20,987 nucleotides of DNA from JANMEX01 sp043776635 (lineage in GTDB: Bacteria; Pseudomonadota; Alphaproteobacteria; Rhizobiales; Rhizobiaceae), in the NCBI GenBank assembly GCA_043776635.1, contig JAYVRA010000076.1, positions 1 through 20,987 of the forward strand, read 5' to 3'. Shown here piece after piece: positions 1-6,969 of this stretch (positions within the stretch are counted from its first letter, which is position 1; each line of letters starts with the position of its first letter). The notes below the pieces were generated by a model, which was not told where the DNA came from, ran no database searches, and worked only from the letters and a program-made list of their open reading frames with translations. A program made the translations under genes and the position numbers.

Positions 1-84
1 GGTGAACTCAATTCCTGTGCGCATAACCCTGAATCGCACATCCAGCAAAACAAGGGAATCCAAATCTGGACTCCTTCGTTGCGA

Positions 85-321
85 TCAATCCACTAGCGAA
101 TCCATTGAAACATGTGCGCCGCCTGAGGTGATGTCGCGGATGGCGGCAACAACGTCCGGCGTTCCCCGCGCATTGATGATCGACGTTGCACCGATGGTTT
201 TGGCGAATTCCAGCTTCTCGTTATTGAGATCAATAGTAATGACATTTGCGCCGCAAGCCACCGCAATCATAATGGCAGATAGGCCGACGCCGCCGGAGCC
301 GTGCACGGCTACCCATCCGCC
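85..321 (-). pseudogene. Zinc-type (MDR) alcohol dehydrogenase fragment
   Basis: About 78 residues match the middle of a medium-chain dehydrogenase/reductase: the Rossmann nucleotide-binding turn GSGGVG, the acidic residue ending the second strand (TIDLNNEKL), and the GGAHVSMDSL stretch that normally precedes a long C-terminal half. The zinc-binding N-terminal domain is absent; its place is taken by the end of a repeat element (318-356). The reading frame stops at 85-87, right after VSMDSLVD, well short of the roughly 340 residues of the family. The remaining 84 bases to the window edge give no convincing continuation in any frame. The ATG inside the repeat is fortuitous. Identity as an MDR fragment is fairly sure; whether more of the gene survives left of the window cannot be seen. 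Confidence 0.7.
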
Positions 322-356
322 TGCCATTTCGTCAAAATTAATAGGTCCAGACCCTA
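318..356 (-). repeat. Terminal fragment of the inverted-repeat element (copy C)
   Basis: These 39 bases match the terminal inverted repeat of the two longer copies at 7737-8096 and 9349-9681, from the outer CCCTA end inward through TTAATTTTGACGAAATGGC to GGCAGGCG. Only the end of the element is left. Its inner side joins the dehydrogenase fragment, and its outer end (CCCTA) directly abuts the first codon of the PIN fragment at 357. This looks like an insertion into a PIN gene followed by a deletion that removed the rest of the element and the 5' part of the neighbouring gene. Confidence 0.7.
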
Positions 357-512
357 GATTATCCGCAGGATGAAATGGTGCTTAATGCGGCAATTAACGG
401 GCGCGCGGATGCCTTGATTACGCACAATGTGCGTGACTTTGCGAAGGCTGGTGAAAAGTTTGGATTGGCAATTGTCAGGCCCGGCAAATTTTTGAAAGGA
501 ATTATGCAATGA
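357..512 (+). pseudogene. PIN-domain toxin, C-terminal fragment
   Basis: Read from GAT at 357, the frame gives 51 codons beginning DYPQDEMVLNAA, containing NGRADALITHNVRDF, and ending FLKGIMQ before TGA. This is the typical C-terminal third of PIN-family (COG1569-like) toxin ribonucleases, including acidic residues of the active site (D-E early on and the D of HNVRDF). The N-terminal two thirds, with the first catalytic aspartate, are missing because the frame begins exactly where the repeat fragment ends. No start codon is available, so no active toxin is expected. The stop overlaps the antitoxin start as ATGA, the usual arrangement for this toxin-first pair. Confidence 0.72.
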
Positions 513-1174
513 GTAGCGGAACTTATCCCCTCAAGCCTCCTGTATCCATCAAGCGCGAAGGGCAGCGATTGGCCAAAGAAGATGGCGTCTCGCTTAATCA
601 GTGGATTTCGTCTACGGTGTCCTACAAAGCCGGCATGGTGCAAACCACAGCGATGTTTTTGAATGAGCGCGGCAAGAATGCAAAGCCGGGTGCGCTATTG
701 GAAACCTTGGCGAAAGTCCCTCGCAGTGCGCCGGACCCCGGCGACGAGTTGCCAGACTACCGTCGCCTCCCACCCCGTCGCCCACTCGATCCGTCAGCTG
801 CCAATTCCAGCACCTTGCGCTCCGGCAATTTCACGGCGGCGCTTAGATGGGGGAAGGCATCCACCTTGTTGGGCATGGCCATGGCGTGGACGAATAATTG
901 CTGGAAGTGGGGTTCCAGTGCGGTTTCGATTTTCTCGACTTTCGCCACTGTCGCCTCGATTTCGCGGCGGTGGGTGCGGTTTAGCAGAGCCATACGCGCG
1001 CCAGTACCGGCGGCGTTGCCTACGGCTTTGACGTTGGCCAAATCGCAATCCGGTATGAGGCCGAGCACCATGGCGTATTTCGGATCAATGAAGGAGCCGA
1101 ATGCACCTGCAAAGCGGATTTCATCCACATGGGTGACATCCAGCTTTTCCATCAACAATTTGATGCCTGCATAG
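509..1174 (+). CDS. RHH (HicB-like) antitoxin with run-on C-terminus
   Basis: The first 80 or so residues resemble ribbon-helix-helix antitoxins that partner PIN toxins: a short beta strand (TYPLKPPVSIKRE), then QRLAKEDGVSLNQWISSTVS, the first RHH helix with its SLNQW motif. Such antitoxins bind their toxin and repress their own operon. Family members normally end near residue 80-90. Here the frame passes GDELPD and continues to 1174 as the antisense of the activase gene that ends at 757, giving an unusual 221 residues with Arg/Pro/Ser-rich, meaningless sequence after residue 80. The natural stop was probably lost at a junction near 750. With its toxin truncated, it is an orphan and may be decaying. 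Confidence 0.55.
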   Translation: MSSGTYPLKPPVSIKREGQRLAKEDGVSLNQWISSTVSYKAGMVQTTAMFLNERGKNAKPGALLETLAKVPRSAPDPGDELPDYRRLPPRRPLDPSAANSSTLRSGNFTAALRWGKASTLLGMAMAWTNNCWKWGSSAVSIFSTFATVASISRRWVRFSRAIRAPVPAALPTALTLAKSQSGMRPSTMAYFGSMKEPNAPAKRISSTWVTSSFSINNLMPA

Positions 1175-2787
1175 AGCGCGGCTTTGGCGAGTTGTATCGC
1201 GCGGATGTCGTTTTGCGTGACAGTGATTTTCTGTGCGCCGTCGTGCAGCAGATAGGAAAATGTGCGGCCATTTTCAAATATTCTGGGCGTGCGGGCGGCC
1301 ATTGAGCCGTCAATCACGCCGTCTTCCGAGATGAGGCCCGAGAGGAACATTTCGGCCACCACTTCGATAATGGCCGAGCCGCAAATGCCGGTTATGCCGG
1401 TTTTTTCCGCGCTTTCCGCAAAGCCGTCCTCATCAGACCACTGCTCTGTGCCGATGACTTTGAACTTTGGTTCCAGTGTTTCCGCATCAATACGCACGCG
1501 CTCGATTGCGCCGGGCGCTGCGCGCTGGCCGGAGGAAATTTCCGCGCCTTCAAACGCGGGTCCGGTGGGGGACGAGCAGGCGACGGTGCGCTGGCGGTTG
1601 CCGAGGACGATTTCGGCATTGGTGCCAACATCGACCAGCAGCATCATTTTATCCTGCCGGTCAGGCCCTTCGGAGAGTGTGGCGGCAGCGGCATCCGCGC
1701 CGACATGGCCTGCGATGCAGGGAATGATATAGAGCCTTGCGCCATCGTTGAGCGGGATGCCCATATCCGAGGTTTTGCCTTTGACCGCGCCCGAGACGGC
1801 AAGCGCAAACGGTGCGCCGCCAAGTTCTGTCGGATCAATACCGAGGAAGAAATGGTGCATGACGGGATTGCCGACGAACACAGCATCCAAAATATCAGTG
1901 CGCTGCACATTGCCCTCGGTGCAAACCTGATCGACCAATTCGTTGATGGCATCGCGCACAGCTTTGGTGATGGCTTCCGAGCCACCCGGGTTCATCATCA
2001 CGTAGGAAACGCGGCTCATCAAATCTTCGCCAAAACGAATTTGCGGGTTCTGCATACCGGCGGAAGCGGCGACGCGGCCTGACAGCAGCGAGACAAGGTG
2101 CATGGCAATCGTTGTGGAACCAATATCGCAGGCTATGCCGTATGCTTCATTGTGCAGGCCCGGCCAAACGGCGATAATCTGCGCGGTCTCATCGTCCTCA
2201 TCATTGTGGATGGCTGCGGTAACGCCCCAGTTCCCTTTGCGCAAAATCGATTGGATTTGTGGCAGAAGCGCGAAATCGACGTTGAGCTTTTTGTAGCCCC
2301 ACTCCTTTTGCAGCGCGACTTTCAAACGGTCCAAATCGCCAAGCGGCTTGTGCATATCCGGCTCTTCGACCTCGACATAGCAGAGGTGGACAGCGGGATT
2401 GCGCTCGATAATCCGGTCACCGACGGCCTTGCGGATCACCTGCGCATTGATGACAGTATCTTGTGGTACGTCGATGACGAGATCGCCCTGCACGGTCGCG
2501 GAGCAGGACAGGCGTCGCACGGCTGCGATTTCACGCACTTCTGCGTAGCGCAGCTCTTTGGGACCGCGCTGCGAGATATGGTCGTTGGACGAGACGATTT
2601 TGTGCTTGGCAAAATTGCCTTCCTGCACTTCCACTTGGCAGCGCCCGCAGGTCGCCCGCCCGCCGCATACGCTTTCGACGTAGACTCCAAGCTGGCGCGC
2701 CGCTTCCAGCACTGTCGTGCCAACGGGGAAGCGCCCGCGTTTGCCGGATGGCATGAAAAGGACGAGGGGATCGGTGTTTTTGGTCAC
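757..2787 (-). CDS. RamA/RACo-type corrinoid activation protein, [2Fe-2S] plus ASKHA domain
   Basis: This protein reactivates corrinoid that has slipped to Co(II), by ATP-coupled electron transfer to the corrinoid protein. An N-terminal plant-type [2Fe-2S] domain carries C41, C47, C50 and C95 (CGGRATCGRC, then RLSC). A middle linker follows, then a DUF4445-type ASKHA ATPase with DIGSTT (221-226) and DVGTN (386-390). The single [2Fe-2S] cluster resembles RACo of acetogens rather than the two-[4Fe-4S] RamA of methanogens. The chosen start is GTG at 2787, which overlaps the upstream TGA as GTGA and gives 676 residues; the frame is open further upstream, but that part covers the preceding gene. 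The C-terminus is basic, with GRRGGRRR as the last eight residues. It is the last gene of the operon and converges on the antitoxin gene. Confidence 0.88.
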   Translation of the reverse strand: MTKNTDPLVLFMPSGKRGRFPVGTTVLEAARQLGVYVESVCGGRATCGRCQVEVQEGNFAKHKIVSSNDHISQRGPKELRYAEVREIAAVRRLSCSATVQGDLVIDVPQDTVINAQVIRKAVGDRIIERNPAVHLCYVEVEEPDMHKPLGDLDRLKVALQKEWGYKKLNVDFALLPQIQSILRKGNWGVTAAIHNDEDDETAQIIAVWPGLHNEAYGIACDIGSTTIAMHLVSLLSGRVAASAGMQNPQIRFGEDLMSRVSYVMMNPGGSEAITKAVRDAINELVDQVCTEGNVQRTDILDAVFVGNPVMHHFFLGIDPTELGGAPFALAVSGAVKGKTSDMGIPLNDGARLYIIPCIAGHVGADAAAATLSEGPDRQDKMMLLVDVGTNAEIVLGNRQRTVACSSPTGPAFEGAEISSGQRAAPGAIERVRIDAETLEPKFKVIGTEQWSDEDGFAESAEKTGITGICGSAIIEVVAEMFLSGLISEDGVIDGSMAARTPRIFENGRTFSYLLHDGAQKITVTQNDIRAIQLAKAALYAGIKLLMEKLDVTHVDEIRFAGAFGSFIDPKYAMVLGLIPDCDLANVKAVGNAAGTGARMALLNRTHRREIEATVAKVEKIETALEPHFQQLFVHAMAMPNKVDAFPHLSAAVKLPERKVLELAADGSSGRRGGRRR

Positions 2788-3125
2788 TTCTTTTTGCCTG
2801 TCAGCCGTTTGGCGTTGGCCGTCACTTTGATGCGCGATGGCTTTAGCGCTGCCGCAGTAACAGCATCGGCGGATTTCATAAAGTCCGGCATTTTGCCGAA
2901 AGCCATGCCTACCCATGCGTCTATCATTTGATGCGATAGTTCAACATTGGCGGCAATTAAGCCATCGCTTGCGGCCTTGGTTTTTTCATCCACCATGCGG
3001 CGGTCTTCCGCATGGTCGCCGCTGGTTTTCATATATTCAGGCAGCATCATTCGTGATAAACGTCGGGCAATGACCAAGGGGGCGTTGAGCCCGATGGAAT
3101 CCAGTTCCGCTTTGGTCTTTTTCAT
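2784..3125 (-). CDS. Unrecognised small helical protein of the corrinoid operon
   Basis: This 113-residue protein begins MKKTKAELDSIGLNAPLV, four bases after the preceding stop, and overlaps the activase start by four bases, so it is almost certainly translated in the operon. I do not recognise its family. It looks helical, with no signal peptide, membrane segment or cysteine. The pattern IARRLSRMMLP, RRMVDEKTKAASDG, HQMIDAWVGMAFG faintly recalls phasin-like small proteins, but this is only an impression. The last 20 residues are strongly basic, ending RLTGKKK. Its position between the methyl-THF transferase and the activase suggests a job in methyl transfer or reactivation, for example as an adaptor. 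Confidence 0.72.
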   Translation of the reverse strand: MKKTKAELDSIGLNAPLVIARRLSRMMLPEYMKTSGDHAEDRRMVDEKTKAASDGLIAANVELSHQMIDAWVGMAFGKMPDFMKSADAVTAAALKPSRIKVTANAKRLTGKKK

Positions 3126-3129
3126 GCGG

Positions 3130-4074
3130 CTATCCCACCCGCGCAGCGCGGCCACCGCGACGGCCACCGGCTGACGGCGCGGCGGCGGGAGCAGGGGCGA
3201 CGCCCGGTGCGGTTGGTGCGTAATCGCGGTAGGTTTTGATCCACTGTTCGCACGACGGGTCTGTGCCGTTCAATACGTTGGCGGCTCGGACGGCTTCCAT
3301 TTCTTGCGGGCGGCAAGGGTTCATAATTGCAGATGTCATACCAGCGCCTATGACCATCGGTATGAATCCGGCGTTGATGCCGTGGCGGTGCGGCAGGCCG
3401 AACGAGATGTTCGACAGGCCGCAGGTGGTGTTCACTTTCAGTTCGTTGCGCAGGCGATAGAGCAGGGCAAACACTTGGCGACCGGCATCGCCCAGCGCGC
3501 CAATCGGCATCACAAGCGGATCTACGATGATGTCATGCGGCTTGATGCCGTAATCCATAGCGCGTTCGACGATTTTTTTGGCGACAGCGAAGCGCACGTC
3601 CGGGTCCATCGAAATGCCGGTTTCATCGTTGGAAATCGCGACAACCGGCACGTCATATTTTTTACAGAGCGGGAGAATTGCTTCGAGCTTTTCTTCCTCG
3701 CCCGTAACGGAATTGACCAGCGGGCGGCCTTTGGCTACTTTCAGCGCGGCTTCGATGGCGGCTGATACTGACGAGTCGATTGACAGCGGCACGTCGACCA
3801 GACCTTGCACGATCATCATGGTTTGGACGAGCAGGCCCGGCTCGGTTTCATTGGGGTTTACGGAAGTAACCCCGGCGTTGACGTCCAGCATGGTTGCGCC
3901 AGCGGCGACCTGCTCCAGCGCGTCGCGAATGACAGTATCGAAGTTGCCAGCCTGCATTTCTGCGGCGAGCTTCTTGCGGCCAGTCGGGTTGATGCGCTCG
4001 CCGATAACGCAGAAAGGTTGGTCGAAACCGATAATGATTTCGCGGGTGGCCGAGGCAATAATGGTGCGCGTCAT
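3130..4074 (-). CDS. Methyltetrahydrofolate:corrinoid protein methyltransferase (AcsE/MtgA type)
   Basis: The 314-residue protein is a TIM-barrel pterin-binding methyltransferase that would transfer the methyl group from methyl-cobalamin protein to tetrahydrofolate (or the reverse). Visible motifs are VIGERINPTGRKK near residues 23-34, LDVNAGV at 63-69, LSIDSS at 97-102, NSVTGE at 121-126 and AISNDETG around 146-153, all typical of AcsE, MtgA and the MetH folate domain. A standalone barrel without a cobalamin domain fits a second methyltransferase serving a separate corrinoid protein. After about residue 280 an Ala/Pro linker leads to a basic tail, GGRRGGRAARVG, beyond the catalytic fold. The start has a good ribosome site (CGGAG). 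The gene follows metF by 67 bases. Confidence 0.9.
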   Translation of the reverse strand: MTRTIIASATREIIIGFDQPFCVIGERINPTGRKKLAAEMQAGNFDTVIRDALEQVAAGATMLDVNAGVTSVNPNETEPGLLVQTMMIVQGLVDVPLSIDSSVSAAIEAALKVAKGRPLVNSVTGEEEKLEAILPLCKKYDVPVVAISNDETGISMDPDVRFAVAKKIVERAMDYGIKPHDIIVDPLVMPIGALGDAGRQVFALLYRLRNELKVNTTCGLSNISFGLPHRHGINAGFIPMVIGAGMTSAIMNPCRPQEMEAVRAANVLNGTDPSCEQWIKTYRDYAPTAPGVAPAPAAAPSAGGRRGGRAARVG

Positions 4075-4141
4075 GACTATTCTCCGAAAGACATAAAGAC
4101 TTTGTTATATGGTTATGCGATTGCAGGCAACCGCAAATAGT

Positions 4142-5236
4142 TTAACTTTGGCCAAGATGCGTGGCTTTTTCGGCCATGCGTTGCGGCGAAATCGCATCGC
4201 GGTGCAACAGCTGATCAAGGCGGTCTATGACCTGCTGCTCATCCTGCCGTGCTTCACGCTTCCATGGGCGGCGGCCTTTCAGAATACCACTGTCATGGAC
4301 AATTTCGGCAACGAATTCTTCCTGCCGGTAGGCCATCACATGAGCGCCGTTGACGCCTTCGATTTCCTTGCATTCATTTAAAATATCAATGCAAATTTGC
4401 TTACCTTCGGCTTTTTGATCCTTTGCGCCTTCAAGGCGGGCAATGATGGAATCAGGAATATGCACGCCCGGCACATTGGAGCGCATCCAGCGGGCAGTTT
4501 TGGCCGAAGCCAGCGGGCCGACGCCGACCATAACGAAGCATTTTTCCGTCAGGCCCAAATCGCGCGATCGGGCCATGAAATCTTTAAACACCGGCACATC
4601 ATAGCAATATTGGCTTTGCACAAACTGCGCACCGGCGGCGACTTTCTTGGCAAAATGCTGTGCACGGAACTCTTGCGGTGGCACGAAAGGATTGATCGCC
4701 GCGCCGATGAATACCGGAGGCGGCGTGGTCAATTTGCGACCGGACAGAAATTTTCCTTCGTCGCGCATTGTGCGGATGGTTTCCAGGAGTGACATGGAAT
4801 CAAGATCAAACACAGGTTTGGCACCCGGTTGATCGCCCGCTTGCACACCATCGCCCGTGAGGCACAGAATGTTCTGCACGCCCATGGCCGAGCCACCGAG
4901 CACATCGCCTTGGATAGCAATGCGGTTTCTATCGCGGCAGGAAATCTGCATTATTGGCGCATAGCCCATGCGGGTGAGCAGGGCGCAGATGCCGACAGAC
5001 GACATGTGACAGTTTGCACCAGATGCATCGACCGCATTGATACCATCGACCCAGCCGTCGAATATGCCGGCGCGTTCGTAGACATCTTCGGGGTTGGCGC
5101 TGTCCGGCGGGTTTAGCTCTGCGGTTACGGCAAACTCGCCGCGCCGCAGCACGCGCTCCAAGCGACCACGCGAGGAGTGTCCAGGCAGGGCGTCGAGCGG
5201 CAGGCTCGGGTCGTGTGGATGAATATCGGCGCTCAT
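4142..5236 (-). CDS. metF: Methylenetetrahydrofolate reductase (MetF family)
   Basis: This 364-residue protein interconverts 5-methyl- and 5,10-methylene-tetrahydrofolate. Motifs of the FAD-dependent MetF barrel are present: AELNPPDS around residues 39-46, placing E40 where E. coli has catalytic Glu28; ISCRDRNR at 98-105; and CLTGDG at 125-130, matching the LTGD flavin loop. It is longer than E. coli MetF, with a charged helical C-terminus. It overlaps the upstream MetV-like gene by four bases (ATGA), so the two are translationally coupled and probably form a complex. In this cluster the likely direction is oxidation of methyl-THF made from the demethylated substrate, as proposed for MetF homologues in aerobic corrinoid pathways such as chloromethane use. 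A biosynthetic role cannot be excluded. Confidence 0.9.
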   Translation of the reverse strand: MSADIHPHDPSLPLDALPGHSSRGRLERVLRRGEFAVTAELNPPDSANPEDVYERAGIFDGWVDGINAVDASGANCHMSSVGICALLTRMGYAPIMQISCRDRNRIAIQGDVLGGSAMGVQNILCLTGDGVQAGDQPGAKPVFDLDSMSLLETIRTMRDEGKFLSGRKLTTPPPVFIGAAINPFVPPQEFRAQHFAKKVAAGAQFVQSQYCYDVPVFKDFMARSRDLGLTEKCFVMVGVGPLASAKTARWMRSNVPGVHIPDSIIARLEGAKDQKAEGKQICIDILNECKEIEGVNGAHVMAYRQEEFVAEIVHDSGILKGRRPWKREARQDEQQVIDRLDQLLHRDAISPQRMAEKATHLGQS

Positions 5237-5796
5237 GCTGCTTTGCCCGTTGTTTTCTCGCGCATCAGGCGCAACCAGGAGGAGGTTTCCTTGATGGAAT
5301 TATCGACCGGTTTTTGCACTTCAAAAATTTTGGTGTTGTCGCTCATGCCCTGTGCGCCTTCCCATGCTTTGACCCAAACGCAGGGCATATCGGCGATCAC
5401 TTCGCAATTGCCATCGGCACGGACACCGCCGCAGGGGCCGTTGCGCAATTGCTTGGGACAGTTCATTGAACAGGACATGCCGGTAGACGATAGCGCGCAT
5501 TTTCCGCACATGCGGCAATCAAACATCATGCCTTTGACTGAGCGTTCAAAGGCCGCGACTGGCTTTTCCAAGCGCTCGTAGCCGATTTTTTTCGCAAGAG
5601 GGGCGGCCAGCAAAATTGTCTTTTCAAAGAGATTGTAGAAGGTTTCGAGCGCACCGGAATGACGGATTGACCACTGTTTGATCGTCCACTTGCGGCGCTT
5701 GCGGCCATCGGCAGCAAATTGCACCGGGCCTGTTTCAGGCTTGGGTGCAGGTTTTTTTGGCGCCGGTTTCGGTGTGCTCGAAATGACTTCAGACAT
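5233..5796 (-). CDS. MetV-like protein (methylene-THF reductase C-terminal, cysteine-rich domain)
   Basis: The 187-residue protein matches the MTHFR_C/MetV family, a cysteine-rich partner of MetF in acetogens and some proteobacteria. The N-terminal 35 residues are a low-complexity Lys/Pro stretch (PKPAPKKPAPKPETG), followed by GRKRRKW. A cysteine-dense core then has C94, C97, C100, C109, C113, C122, C131 and C139 (CRMCGKC, CSMNC, GPCGG), enough for metal or Fe-S binding. In acetogens MetV holds zinc or Fe-S and couples MetF to other electron carriers; the same role is inferred here. The start overlaps the preceding gene by eight bases, and the end overlaps metF by four. It has no transmembrane segment. 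Confidence 0.85.
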   Translation of the reverse strand: MSEVISSTPKPAPKKPAPKPETGPVQFAADGRKRRKWTIKQWSIRHSGALETFYNLFEKTILLAAPLAKKIGYERLEKPVAAFERSVKGMMFDCRMCGKCALSSTGMSCSMNCPKQLRNGPCGGVRADGNCEVIADMPCVWVKAWEGAQGMSDNTKIFEVQKPVDNSIKETSSWLRLMREKTTGKAA

Positions 5797-6088
5797 TGTT
5801 CCCCCCGGATTTCACCAGCGCCACAAGGCGCTCATGGGTATATTCGGCCTCAATCGCGGTCATTGCTTTGTCAGCCTCAGCCTCCAATTCATCGGAGACC
5901 GGCGTTGGTTCGCCTTTGCGCCATTCTTCCAAATAAGCGCCGCTTTCGGCAGCGCCTGTGCGCATCGCGGCCATGTCGATGGCTTCCGTAAAGCGCAGCG
6001 ACAGCTCGCGCTTGGCGCTGGTGCGGCCTTTTTTGACGATGATTTGCGCCGGAATATCGCGCCAGAAAACGATGATGAGATCAGCCAT
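5789..6088 (-). CDS. Small 'virulence factor' family protein (PF13769-like)
   Basis: The 99-residue protein begins MADLIIVFWRDIPAQIIVKK, the hallmark of a small family named 'virulence factor' for historical reasons and of unknown biochemical role. The beta-rich start (LIIVFWRDIPAQIIV) is followed by KGRTSAKRELSLRFTEAIDMAAMR and a helical acidic end with EADKAMTAIEAEYTHERL. No cysteine, signal peptide or membrane helix is visible. I chose the ATG at 6088 because GGAG sits upstream at good spacing; an in-frame extension to 6160 has no such site. It overlaps the MetV gene by eight bases, so it belongs to the methyl-group operon. The name says nothing reliable about function. Confidence 0.78.
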   Translation of the reverse strand: MADLIIVFWRDIPAQIIVKKGRTSAKRELSLRFTEAIDMAAMRTGAAESGAYLEEWRKGEPTPVSDELEAEADKAMTAIEAEYTHERLVALVKSGGNNV

Positions 6089-6130
6089 AGATAACTCCAA
6101 TAAGGTTTGAAAGTGCAGGGGATAGCGGCG

Positions 6131-6192
6131 CGTGGCTTGTTGTGCCACGACGCTGTTCAATCAAAATACGACGCCCGTATGCGACATGTCGC
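6131..6192. promoter_or_regulatory. Palindromes upstream of the minus-strand one-carbon operon
   Basis: The 128 bases between exoD and the small 'virulence factor' gene contain a hairpin, CGTGGC (6131-6136) pairing with GCCACG (6144-6149) over a 7-base loop, and a perfect 12-bp palindrome GCGACATGTCGC (6181-6192). They lie just upstream of the operon and could be leader structure and operator. No T-run follows the hairpin. The GCGACAT half-site recurs in the mttB upstream region at a different spacing. Confidence 0.35.
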
Positions 6193-6216
6193 TTTGTTTG
6201 GATAGTGTACGAATTT

Positions 6217-6852
6217 TTATCTAAAAATATTGTTCAGATGGTGTGTGGCAGTGCCGACAACAGTGGCGAACACGGCAAGAAACCCTGCGCCAATCGCAAG
6301 TCCGGCCATTAGAAGCAGGCCATCGCGCTCCGAAAGCGACAGGCCCATGAGTACCATAGAAAACGCGGGTATCCAATTTGCACCTGGAATCGGCAAGATT
6401 ACCAATATGGATAAAAGCGCACAAAGAACGCCGACAATTCGTTCTCCGATCATCGTCGAAAACGGCCAATAGCGGGGCCTGATATACTGCTCCATTTTTT
6501 GCAAGCGGGGCGTGACGAAATTCATGAGGCCTTGGAAACGCTCCGCAGAGATGGGCCTGTCCAAAATGAATTTTGGCAGCCACACTTTTTTCTGGCCGAA
6601 TATCATCTGCACCGCGATTATCAACGGCGGGATGCCAAAAATAAGCGTGGTGCCGGGGGGCGTTATCGGTATGAGGTTGATCGACGAAAATAGTACCAAC
6701 AACGCTGCAAATGCGCGATCACCCAGTGCGTCACGCAGATCAGCAAAGTTGATGTTACCCGTTGCACCCGTGGCAAATTCATCAAGAACTTGGGAAAGTG
6801 GTCTATGCTTGGGCTTTTGAATGTTGTCGCCGGACAACGTTTTGTCAGTCAT
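6217..6852 (-). CDS. ExoD-family exopolysaccharide synthesis membrane protein
   Basis: The 211-residue protein fits the ExoD family (PF06055). After a hydrophilic N-terminus (MTDKTLSGDNIQKPKHRPLS) come GNINFADLRDALGDRAFA and hydrophobic segments: LLVLFSSINLIPITPPGTT, FGIPPLIIAVQMIFG, VGVLCALLSILVILPIPGAN and GLAIGAGFLAVFATVVG. The P-P-G and P-I-P-G motifs are typical. ExoD of Sinorhizobium affects exopolysaccharide and alkali tolerance, but its biochemical role is not established. I prefer ATG at 6852, with GGA nine bases upstream, over an in-frame GTG at 6858. It lies between the DUF1638 gene and the rest of the one-carbon operon in the same direction, though there are 128 bases after it, so it may be a passenger. 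Confidence 0.85.
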   Translation of the reverse strand: MTDKTLSGDNIQKPKHRPLSQVLDEFATGATGNINFADLRDALGDRAFAALLVLFSSINLIPITPPGTTLIFGIPPLIIAVQMIFGQKKVWLPKFILDRPISAERFQGLMNFVTPRLQKMEQYIRPRYWPFSTMIGERIVGVLCALLSILVILPIPGANWIPAFSMVLMGLSLSERDGLLLMAGLAIGAGFLAVFATVVGTATHHLNNIFR

Positions 6853-6969
6853 GAGCACTTTTCCGTGTAGGGCTGTTATGTGAGAATCAGTGTGTCAAAT
6901 GAATGTCACTTAAAGATGAATTTTATGAGGCTTTGTTACCGTTAAATGACGCGGCGTTGCGCAATAAAT

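Noticed and set aside
2098..2931. Open frame of 277 codons on the plus strand
   Set aside because: It is antisense to the activase gene, which has clear Fe-S and ATPase motifs. It has no recognisable domain.
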